From positions 1 to 6,127 of the forward strand of contig CABSMK010000101.1 of assembly GCA_902478825.1 (NCBI GenBank): a stretch of DNA of 6,127 nt, written 5' to 3'. The DNA comes from an uncultured Collinsella sp. (GTDB lineage Bacteria > Actinomycetota > Coriobacteriia > Coriobacteriales > Coriobacteriaceae). The first letter of the stretch is position 1, and each line of letters opens with the position of its first letter. The translations under genes and the position numbers were made by a program. The notes under the pieces were generated by a model, which saw nothing but the letters and a program-made list of their open reading frames with translations, did no database searches and had not been told where the DNA came from. Below are positions 1 through 5,589 of the stretch, in pieces.

Positions 1-16
1 TGTGTATAAGAGACAG
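1..16. other. Sequencing adapter remnant (Nextera/Tn5 mosaic end)
   Basis: The first 16 bases, TGTGTATAAGAGACAG, are identical to the last 16 bases of the 19-bp hyperactive-Tn5 mosaic end used in Nextera libraries. The match sits exactly at the edge of the sequence and contains an in-frame stop (TAA, 7-9) relative to the transporter gene that follows. It is best read as untrimmed adapter, so genomic sequence starts at about base 17. It should not be taken as a biological transposon end, since nothing else from Tn5 is present. Confidence 0.95.
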
Positions 17-18
17 GT

Positions 19-420
19 CCGGACGCCTTCGGCCCCGACAAGAGCTTTGTGGCCGCGCAGGCAAGCGTGGTCGCCACCATGGTCTCGGGCATCCCGAGCG
101 TGCCGTGGTTTGCGGGCGGCTTTATCGCCGGCATCGTCATGTACTGGCTCGGCATTCCGGCCATGATGATCGGTCTGGGCGTGTACCTGCCGTTCTACAT
201 GTCGCTCACGGCCTTCTTGGGCTCCTGCGTCAAGCTCGCCTACGACAAGTGGGCCGCACACCGCGACGCCACCGCCGGTCTTTCGGACGAGGAAAAGGCC
301 GCCAAGGACGCCGCCTTCCAGGAGCAGGGCCTGGTTGTCGCCAGCGGCCTGCTGGGCGGCGAGTCCATCGTCGGCGTAATCCTGGCGTTCATCTCCGTGG
401 GCTTAAGCCTGCTGGGCTAA
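19..420 (+). CDS. OPT family oligopeptide transporter, C-terminal fragment (5' partial)
   Basis: This is the last 133 residues of an integral membrane transporter of the oligopeptide transporter (OPT) superfamily; known members take up oligopeptides or metal chelates across the cytoplasmic membrane. The fragment begins PDAFGPDKSFVAAQASVVATM, resembling the loop before the last OPT helices. A hydrophobic block follows (SVPWFAGGFIAGIVMYWLGIPAMMIGLGVYLPFYMS, split for display as two helices), where the LGIPxxxxGLGVYLPF pattern is typical of the family. Next is a charged loop (AAHRDATAGLSDEEKAAKD), then a final helix pair starting GLVVASGLLGGESIVGV, again OPT-like. The reading frame is open back to the adapter at base 16, so GTG at 49 is an internal codon and most of the gene lies outside the window. 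Stop TAA at 418-420 is followed by a strong terminator, so this is the last gene of its transcription unit. The substrate cannot be told from this fragment. Confidence 0.85.
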   Translation, partial: PDAFGPDKSFVAAQASVVATMVSGIPSVPWFAGGFIAGIVMYWLGIPAMMIGLGVYLPFYMSLTAFLGSCVKLAYDKWAAHRDATAGLSDEEKAAKDAAFQEQGLVVASGLLGGESIVGVILAFISVGLSLLG

Positions 421-438
421 GTCGAGCAGCTGCTCGAC
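421..438. repeat. Perfect 18-bp palindrome directly after the transporter stop codon
   Basis: GTCGAGCAGCTGCTCGAC is its own reverse complement and starts at the base after the TAA stop. As RNA it could form a 7-bp stem with an AGCT tetraloop. No T-run follows, so it is not itself a rho-independent terminator. It could stabilise the mRNA 3' end or bind a dimeric protein; its role is unknown. Confidence 0.6.
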
Positions 439-461
439 AGCAACCATATTGCCTACGGCTT

Positions 462-501
462 GCCCGGTCGGTAGCTTTTGCGGCTGCCGACCGGGCTTTT
501 T
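462..501 (+). terminator. Rho-independent terminator of the OPT transporter
   Basis: GCCCGGTCGG (462-471) pairs perfectly with CCGACCGGGC (487-496). Four more inner pairs (472-475 with 483-486, one of them a G-T wobble) extend the stem to 14 bp around a 7-base loop. A run of five T's (497-501) follows at once. It lies 41 bp past the transporter stop. Confidence 0.9.
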
Positions 502-510
502 GATATCGAA

Positions 511-554
511 ACAAAGAAAGGCCGGCGCGCTGCGTTTAACAGCGCGCCGGCCTT
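511..554 (-). terminator. Rho-independent terminator of the CAP-domain surface protein gene
   Basis: Bases 518-531 and 541-554 form a perfect 14-bp inverted repeat of GC-rich sequence with a 9-base loop. Read on the minus strand the stem is followed by a T-rich tail (CTTTCTTTGT), while the plus-strand side lacks a T-run. It therefore ends transcription of the minus-strand gene whose stop codon is at 621-623, 66 bp upstream of the stem. Together with the terminator at 462-501 it insulates the two convergent genes. Confidence 0.85.
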
Positions 555-620
555 ATCGTTTGGCTAACGAGACGGTCCCGTTATGAATTGAAGTTCGTTG
601 CAGAATCTACGCTCGAAACG

Positions 621-3600
621 CTACATCTGCTTGCGACGACGATCGCTCAGCGTCACACCAGCGGCCACGAGGGTGATACCGCCGATAACGAAGACCTCGC
701 CCGCAAGCGCGGAGTCATCACCGGTCTGGGCGAGCGCAGCGTTCGCAGCCTTCTTCTTGGCGACAGGAGCCTTTGCAGCAGCCTGCGCAACCTGGGGCTT
801 GGCCTGCGGCTCGGCCTTGGGATGATACTTGTCGTACTCGGCCTGCGCGGCAGCCAGGGCATCCTTGGCATCGTCAAGCTCGGCAAGCGCGGCGGCATAG
901 GCGTCGTTGGCGTCGGACAGCTTGGCATCGGCATCGCTCAGGGCAGCCTTGAGACCAGCGGCAGCATCGACGGCAGCCTTGTAGCGAGCGTAGGCAGCGT
1001 TCAGCTTGACCAGCTTCTCGTTGCCCGTCGTGCCCGGGGCAAGGGAGGCCTTGTGGTCGACAGCCTCAAGATCGGCCTTGAGTGCCTCATCGTTGGCAAG
1101 CTCGGCCTTGGCCTTGACGATATCGAGGTTCGCATCGACGACGGCTTCGTTGGCGGCCTCGAGCTGCTTCTGGGCATCGGCGACACCGGCGACGGCAGCG
1201 TCATAGGCGGCCTTGGCGTCGTCGACCGCCTTCTGGGCACCGGCGAAGCGCTCGAAGGCCTTGTTTGCACCGGCCAGCTCGTCCTCGGCTGCCTTGACCT
1301 TCGCCTGTGCGTCGGACACAGCCTGCGTCTTGGCGGCAACTGCCTGCTTGGCGTCCGAAAGAGCGGTCGCGGCTTGCGTATCTGCGGTCTGGGCCTTGTC
1401 AACGCCAGCCTGGGCAGTGTCGTCGGCCTTCTTGGCATCGTCAAGCGTGCCCTGCTTGTTCGCAAGATCCGTCTTGGCGGCCTCGCGCTTGGCGGTAAGA
1501 TCCTTGACCGAAGCAGTGGCGTTGTCATACGCCTCATTGGCCTGGTCGGATTTTGCCTTGGCGGCATCGCGGGCGCTGCGAGCCTTCGCCTTTCGAGCAG
1601 CGGCATCGGCTGCCTTCGTCTTGCTGTCAGCAAGCGTGGCGTTTGCCTTATCGAGAGCTGCCTGGGCAGTAGCGGCCTTGCTCTTGGCGGCTTCGAGGTT
1701 CTGCTTGAGTGACTCGATGTCGATTCCGCCGAGTGCGTCCTTCGCGGCGTCGTATGCCGTCTTCGCAGCGGCGGTGCCTGACTTGGCCTTCTCGTACTCA
1801 CCCTTGGCGGTGTTCATGTTCGTGTCGGCCGCGGTATAGGCGTCGCGAGCGCTTTCTTGCTTATCCAATGCGTTAGAATAAGCCGTTCCAGCAGCCCCGA
1901 AGTTCTTCTGCGCCTCCGCCAGCTTATTCTGTAGCTGCTTCAGCTGCTCCTTCTGCTCCTGCGTGCCGCCTGCGTTGTAGGCGGAATCGATGTAGTCGTT
2001 GAGGAGCTTCTTGAACTCGGAGACAGTGAAATCAGCCTGAGTGCTATCAGCGCTGTAATCGAAGATGGTTACCTCGGAATCGGTGTTCTTGCCGCTACCG
2101 GTCGCGATACCGATGGCTTCCGTGGCGGAATCGATGATGTTGAGATAATGCCCGCACTCGTCATAGATGCTGTTGTAGTTCTGGTAGATGTAATAGGAAT
2201 CATATCGGTGGCTGCCGAGTTCGTCGCCATACTGCGCGACGTACTTATCGAATGCCTCCTTCTCCTGTGTGTAGAGGCCGGTGTAGGGCCAACCGAGTGT
2301 ATCCTCGGTCTCGCCGCCGGTATATGCGCCGCCTCCGCCGGCAAGGTTTTCCCCGTTGTCGGAATAGCAGTCAGAGTGCCCCCAGATGTTCGATGAATAC
2401 GATGTATTAAGGGCAGCTGCCACAGTCATGCGGAGGCTGACGCTGAGCGCCGACTGACCGTTCGCCTTGCGGAGGTTGTTCTGGGTGTCGAGATATGTCA
2501 AGGCGTTGCGCATCTGCTCCAACGAAAGCGGGTTGGTGTCGCGCGACATGTCCTGATCGACGTACTGGTCATACCATTCGGCCTTGTCATCGGCGCCGGT
2601 CAACGTCGATACGGCATCCTGGGCGTTCTTTTTCTGCGTGGCCGTGAACTGGCTGCCGCCGATGATGTAGTTCATGAAGCCGAACATACCCTGGTTGATG
2701 ACATCCTGGTCTACGGTCATGTGCGACTTGAGGTCGGCAATCTGCTGGTTGAGCTTATCGACCTCGGCGTTTGCGGCGTCGTATGCATTATGCGCGTCGG
2801 TTACTTCAGCACGAGCCTGATCGAACTCGTTGCTCTTCTGCTGGCGGACCTCGACAAGTCGGTCGTACTCCGCCTTCTTGTCGGCTTCGGTCTGCTGGGC
2901 CTGCTCGTATGCCGACTTCGCGGCGTCACGCTTACTGGCCGCGTCCTTGTACTCCTTGTTTGCCGCATCGTATGCAGACTGGGCAGATGCCACGGCAGCG
3001 TTGGCGGCGTTGGCCTTCTCCTGCGCGGCGGTGGCGGCATTCTGGGCCGCCTGCAGGTTCGCCTGGGCGGTAGTGTCGGCATCCGTCGCGGCATTGAGCT
3101 CCGCCTGCGCGGTCTTGAGCTCACCAGCAGCAGCGATCTGGGCGGCCTCAAGCGCACTCAGGTCAACACCCGTACCCGAGACGGCAGCATCGAGCGCGGC
3201 CTGCGCCTGGTTGAACTTCTGCTGGGCGTTATCGCGCGCGGTGGTTGCGGCTGCGAGAGCAGCGGCAGTCTCCTGCTTCTTGGCCTGGGCGGAAGTCAGA
3301 GCGGCCTCAGTGTCCTTCTTTTCCTGCTGAGCGCTGGCCTCGGCAGCCTTGGCCTGGTCCAGATTGGCCTGTGCAGCAGCAACGGCCTTATTGGCGTCAT
3401 CGAGCTTTGCCTGCGCGTCCTCGACGGCCTTCTTGGCGGCCTCGTACTCGTCCATACCCATGGCCTCGAGCTTGGCCTGGGCATCGTCGAGGGCCTTCTT
3501 GGCCTCATCCTGCTTTGCCTTGGCGTCCTTGAGCGCCTGGGTCTTATCCTCGACACTCTTGTTGGCTTGATCGAGCTGATCGTTCAGGTCGCCCAGCTTC

Positions 3601-4076
3601 TTCTGCTGCTGCTCGGTCTTTTCGACGGCGGCTTTGAGCTCGTCAATCTTCTCCTGAAGCGCGGCGACTTCTGCTGCGTTCTGCTCGATTTCGTTGTCGC
3701 TCACAGCCTGCGAGGCCTGATTCTTTTGCTGCTGCGCCTGCTTTTGAGACTGGCCCGCCGCGTCGGCCTTCTTCTGGGCGGCATCGTAGGCGGCCTGAGC
3801 GTCCTTGAGCTGCTTTGCCGACTCCTCGGCCAGCTGGGCAGCCGTCTTTACGACCGCTTGGTTACCGGCGGCAACGGTATTCTCTACAGAACTACCCCCC
3901 CCCTGAACAGAATCGCCGTTATCGGTTGACGGTGCGGCGATTGCCGCCAGCGGCGACATGAGCGGCTGAGCGATGAGGCCCGCCGTCAAAACGGTTGCGA
4001 CGGCGCGGTTAGCAACGCCCTTGACGTTGACAGTCTTGGCCCGAGGCTCAAAGTGTTGTGGACTGTAGTTTGCCAT
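621..4076 (-). CDS. Wall-anchored surface protein with a CAP/SCP domain between two coiled-coil stalks
   Basis: A complete 1151-residue secreted protein. Residues 1-48 form a signal peptide with a long basic N-region, a hydrophobic stretch (about 26-47) and an AIA-A type cleavage site. Residues about 79-452 and 700-1083 are Ala/Lys/Asp/Gln-rich, almost Pro- and Gly-poor, and read as long coiled-coil stalks; an AYDAA motif recurs five times (near 96, 368, 433, 776, 958). Between them, about 453-685, lies a CAP (SCP/PR-1-like) domain: WGHSD (W565, H567), ENLA (E576), YTQEK (E605) and CGHYLNIID (H643), which supply the His/Glu/Glu/His tetrad of the family. Cysteines C570 and C641 may pair. A Pro/Ala/Lys linker (1084-1114) leads to LAQTG (1115-1119), a hydrophobic segment and the RRRKQM tail, a sortase signal varying from LPxTG. 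The ATG at 4076 has a good ribosome binding site. A G9 tract at codons 58-61 suggests phase variation. The likely role is a surface stalk presenting the CAP domain; ligand and activity are unknown. Confidence 0.93.
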   Translation of the reverse strand: MANYSPQHFEPRAKTVNVKGVANRAVATVLTAGLIAQPLMSPLAAIAAPSTDNGDSVQGGGSSVENTVAAGNQAVVKTAAQLAEESAKQLKDAQAAYDAAQKKADAAGQSQKQAQQQKNQASQAVSDNEIEQNAAEVAALQEKIDELKAAVEKTEQQQKKLGDLNDQLDQANKSVEDKTQALKDAKAKQDEAKKALDDAQAKLEAMGMDEYEAAKKAVEDAQAKLDDANKAVAAAQANLDQAKAAEASAQQEKKDTEAALTSAQAKKQETAAALAAATTARDNAQQKFNQAQAALDAAVSGTGVDLSALEAAQIAAAGELKTAQAELNAATDADTTAQANLQAAQNAATAAQEKANAANAAVASAQSAYDAANKEYKDAASKRDAAKSAYEQAQQTEADKKAEYDRLVEVRQQKSNEFDQARAEVTDAHNAYDAANAEVDKLNQQIADLKSHMTVDQDVINQGMFGFMNYIIGGSQFTATQKKNAQDAVSTLTGADDKAEWYDQYVDQDMSRDTNPLSLEQMRNALTYLDTQNNLRKANGQSALSVSLRMTVAAALNTSYSSNIWGHSDCYSDNGENLAGGGGAYTGGETEDTLGWPYTGLYTQEKEAFDKYVAQYGDELGSHRYDSYYIYQNYNSIYDECGHYLNIIDSATEAIGIATGSGKNTDSEVTIFDYSADSTQADFTVSEFKKLLNDYIDSAYNAGGTQEQKEQLKQLQNKLAEAQKNFGAAGTAYSNALDKQESARDAYTAADTNMNTAKGEYEKAKSGTAAAKTAYDAAKDALGGIDIESLKQNLEAAKSKAATAQAALDKANATLADSKTKAADAAARKAKARSARDAAKAKSDQANEAYDNATASVKDLTAKREAAKTDLANKQGTLDDAKKADDTAQAGVDKAQTADTQAATALSDAKQAVAAKTQAVSDAQAKVKAAEDELAGANKAFERFAGAQKAVDDAKAAYDAAVAGVADAQKQLEAANEAVVDANLDIVKAKAELANDEALKADLEAVDHKASLAPGTTGNEKLVKLNAAYARYKAAVDAAAGLKAALSDADAKLSDANDAYAAALAELDDAKDALAAAQAEYDKYHPKAEPQAKPQVAQAAAKAPVAKKKAANAALAQTGDDSALAGEVFVIGGITLVAAGVTLSDRRRKQM
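3895..3903 (-). repeat. Homopolymeric G9 tract (C9 on the plus strand) in the 5' coding region, candidate phase-variation switch
   Basis: Nine consecutive C's on the plus strand read as nine G's in codons 58-61 (Gln-Gly-Gly-Gly) of the CAP-domain surface protein, about ten residues past the predicted signal-peptide cleavage site. With nine G's the long frame is open. With ten, TAG follows immediately and gives a 61-residue peptide; with eight, TAG appears after Val-Val-Leu and gives a 63-residue peptide. This layout matches contingency loci that switch by slipped-strand mispairing. The tract is also a place where sequencing errors occur. Confidence 0.8.
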
Positions 4077-4082
4077 GGCTTT

Positions 4083-4090
4083 CTCCCTTT
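4083..4090 (-). promoter_or_regulatory. Ribosome binding site of the CAP-domain protein gene
   Basis: On the minus strand AAAGGGAG ends six bases before the ATG at 4074-4076. This is a strong Shine-Dalgarno match at normal spacing. It supports this ATG as the start, which also places the signal peptide at the N-terminus. Confidence 0.8.
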
Positions 4091-4141
4091 GACACGGATG
4101 TATCCATACGCTTCAAAATGTAGGAGCTGATTTTTGAATTC

Positions 4142-4153
4142 TGTTGCGCAACA
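4142..4153. promoter_or_regulatory. 12-bp palindrome TGTTGCGCAACA, possible operator
   Basis: TGTTGCGCAACA is a perfect palindrome in the A/T-rich part of the divergent intergenic region, 65 bp upstream of the CAP-protein start codon and overlapping the candidate -35 element for the other direction. The symmetry suits binding by a dimeric regulator. No specific regulator can be named. Confidence 0.35.
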
Positions 4154-4373
4154 TTGGCGACCAGCGTATTTTTGAAATTCACGCTCTCGTGCTTCACAGT
4201 TTCGTCACATTTGAAGGAGCTGGTGCATCATATTCTCGCGGGATGGAATTGAGCCTGTGATTTTCATTTGCTCCCGCGTCATCCGCCCTATCGGATTCCG
4301 CATCCAACAGACACCCCGCCCGCCACGGTGTAGAGTTAGGACAACGGGCGCGTTGCGCGGACCGCGCTGGAAC

Positions 4374-4377
4374 GAGG
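4374..4377 (+). promoter_or_regulatory. Ribosome binding site that decides the DUF389 start
   Basis: GAGG at 4374-4377 (within GAGGTGG) lies five bases before the ATG at 4383. The alternative in-frame GTG at 4257 has no such site, and the 42 residues it would add look like translated non-coding DNA. This site therefore favours the 4383 start. Confidence 0.7.
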
Positions 4378-4382
4378 TGGAC

Positions 4383-5522
4383 ATGGAACTCGACAAACAA
4401 CAAATCAAGCGACTACGCGAACGCCATCACCGGCGCCACGGCATCCGCCCTGCCCATAGTGAGGCTGCCGAGCAGGCTGGTCGCTTTTTAAAGCGCGCGT
4501 TCAACATTCGCGAGGGACGCGCGCCCTACCACGTGATCCGCAAGCGTTTTGTAAACGGCGCGCGTCTGACTGGCTCTCACCTGTGTATCCTCATCATCGC
4601 CATGCTCATCGCAAGCATCGGCCTCGATATCGATTCGGACATCGCCATCGTGGGCGCCATGCTCATCTGCCCGCTTATGGGATCGGTCCTTGCCATGGCA
4701 TATGGCATCGCCACGCTCGACCGCGAGATTACCGTCGAAGCCGTCGCCAGCCTTGCGCTGCAAATGGCCTTTTGCCTGGTCACATCCACGTTGTACTTTA
4801 AGCTCTCGCCCCTCGGCACCACCACGGCCGCCATCATCGACAACTCGACGCCCACCGTGTGGGACCTTGCCGTCGCGCTCGCGGGCGGCTTTGCGGGTGG
4901 CCTGGGCAACTCGCGCGACCAGGAACCCGCCACGCTCATCGCCGGCGTGGCCGTGGCGACCGCGCTCATGCCGCCTCTGTGCGCGGCGGGCTATGGCATC
5001 GCCATCGCAAGCGGGTCGCTGTTTCTCTCGGCGCTTTACGAGTTTGGCATCAACGTGGTCTTTATCGCACTCGCGGCCGAAGCCGTATTACTTATCTTGC
5101 GCGTGCCGCTCAAGCGCGACCTCAACGGCGACGGCATTGTAACCGCCGAAGAAGATGCCGAGGTCGACGAGCTATCGCGCAAGGTGCGCCGCCGCATCAT
5201 TGTGGGTACGGTAGTCTTTGCCATCCCCTGCATCGTTATGACGGCGGGGTCTATTGGCTCGGCGCAGACCGGCGTGCAGGACGGCTACGGTGTCACCGAA
5301 ACTACGCGTGAACTTGCCGCGGTGCTGCCGGGCTTTAAGGATTACACCGTCGCTGTCGAGACCTCAGCTGCCGAGGGCGAGGAAGAGGGCATCGTCGAGC
5401 GCGAGGTTGTCGCCCACGTGACGACAAGCGAGGCGCTCGGGGCGCACGACCGCCACGTCGCCCGCAAGCTCATAGACCTCAACGTACCCGAACTCGATCG
5501 CGTGGAATTTGACGTAAAGTGA
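4383..5522 (+). CDS. DUF389 family integral membrane protein with an EF-hand-like loop
   Basis: A complete 379-residue protein of the uncharacterised DUF389 family (related to TIGR00341). Residues 1-60 are a basic, hydrophilic cytoplasm-like N-terminus. About seven hydrophobic segments follow: 64-82, 86-111, 119-139, 158-175, 183-210, 212-240 and 271-291. Family-typical stretches are IVGAMLICPLMGSVLAMAYG (89-108) and LIAGVAVATALMPPLCAAGY (185-204). Between segments six and seven, residues 246-257 read D-L-N-G-D-G-I-V-T-A-E-E, matching the EF-hand calcium loop (Asp 1, Asn 3, Asp 5, Gly 6, hydrophobic 8, Glu 12). A soluble C-terminal domain (about 292-379), rich in Glu and Val, ends in VEFDVK. 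It is transcribed divergently from the CAP-protein gene and seems to form its own unit. The molecular function of DUF389 proteins is not established to my knowledge; calcium control is an inference from the motif. Confidence 0.88.
   Translation: MELDKQQIKRLRERHHRRHGIRPAHSEAAEQAGRFLKRAFNIREGRAPYHVIRKRFVNGARLTGSHLCILIIAMLIASIGLDIDSDIAIVGAMLICPLMGSVLAMAYGIATLDREITVEAVASLALQMAFCLVTSTLYFKLSPLGTTTAAIIDNSTPTVWDLAVALAGGFAGGLGNSRDQEPATLIAGVAVATALMPPLCAAGYGIAIASGSLFLSALYEFGINVVFIALAAEAVLLILRVPLKRDLNGDGIVTAEEDAEVDELSRKVRRRIIVGTVVFAIPCIVMTAGSIGSAQTGVQDGYGVTETTRELAAVLPGFKDYTVAVETSAAEGEEEGIVEREVVAHVTTSEALGAHDRHVARKLIDLNVPELDRVEFDVK
4721..4762 (+). repeat. Source copy of a 42-bp inverted repeat matching the right window edge
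   Basis: These 42 bases lie within the DUF389 gene and encode residues REITVEAVASLALQ (114-127), part of the third membrane segment. The same 42 bases appear with no mismatch, reverse-complemented, at 6086-6127. The copy here is embedded in an intact, family-typical gene and is therefore the genuine one. Confidence 0.9.
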
Positions 5523-5589
5523 TGCGGGACGCGAGGTGGGCCCGGCACGAGAGCGCAGCCGCGGGGCGCAGGCACAGCCAAGCGCAGCC

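Larger units (their letters stand above)
4077..4382. other. Divergent intergenic region between the CAP-domain gene and the DUF389 gene
   Basis: These 306 bases must carry the promoters of two divergent genes. The half near the CAP gene (about 4100-4230) is clearly richer in A/T than the flanking coding DNA. It holds a 12-bp palindrome (4142-4153) flanked by two similar TTTTTGAA-containing stretches (4133-4140 and 4170-4177). A weak plus-strand promoter candidate is TTGCGC (4144-4149), 17 bases, TATTTT (4167-4172), which would leave a leader of about 200 bases before the DUF389 gene. Within that leader CGCGGGA (4237-4243) and TCCCGCG (4272-4278) form a 7-bp inverted repeat with a 28-base loop. 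I found no convincing -35/-10 pair for the minus-strand gene. No tRNA, recognised riboswitch or convincing small gene was seen. Confidence 0.6.

Noticed and set aside
7..9. Stop codon breaking the transporter gene (possible pseudogene)
   Set aside because: The TAA lies inside the adapter remnant and not in genomic sequence.
49..51. GTG as the start of a 123-residue protein
   Set aside because: The frame is open upstream to the adapter and the upstream residues fit the OPT family, so this is an internal valine codon.
588..1712. 374-residue open frame on the plus strand opposite the second stalk
   Set aside because: It is antisense to the surface protein. Its Leu/Gly/Val-rich content is what results from reading the reverse complement of Ala/Lys/Asp-rich coiled-coil codons, and it lacks a plausible start context or family resemblance.
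2721..3929. 402-residue Leu/Gly-rich open frame on the plus strand opposite the first stalk
   Set aside because: Same cause: repetitive GC-rich coil codons on the minus strand give few stops on the opposite strand. The hydrophobic look is a by-product and not a membrane protein.
621..4076. CRISPR array or tandem DNA repeats in the repetitive coil region
   Set aside because: Repeats are short, imperfect and unevenly spaced, and they follow the protein heptads; there is no constant repeat-spacer pattern.
4243..4260. Five-codon leader peptide (ATG at 4243, TGA at 4258-4260)
   Set aside because: Too short to support, with no clear ribosome binding site and no run of regulatory codons.
4257..4382. 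N-terminal extension of the DUF389 protein from a GTG at 4257
   Set aside because: No ribosome binding site is seen at 4257, the added residues are Arg/Pro-rich without family character, and a good site precedes the ATG at 4383.
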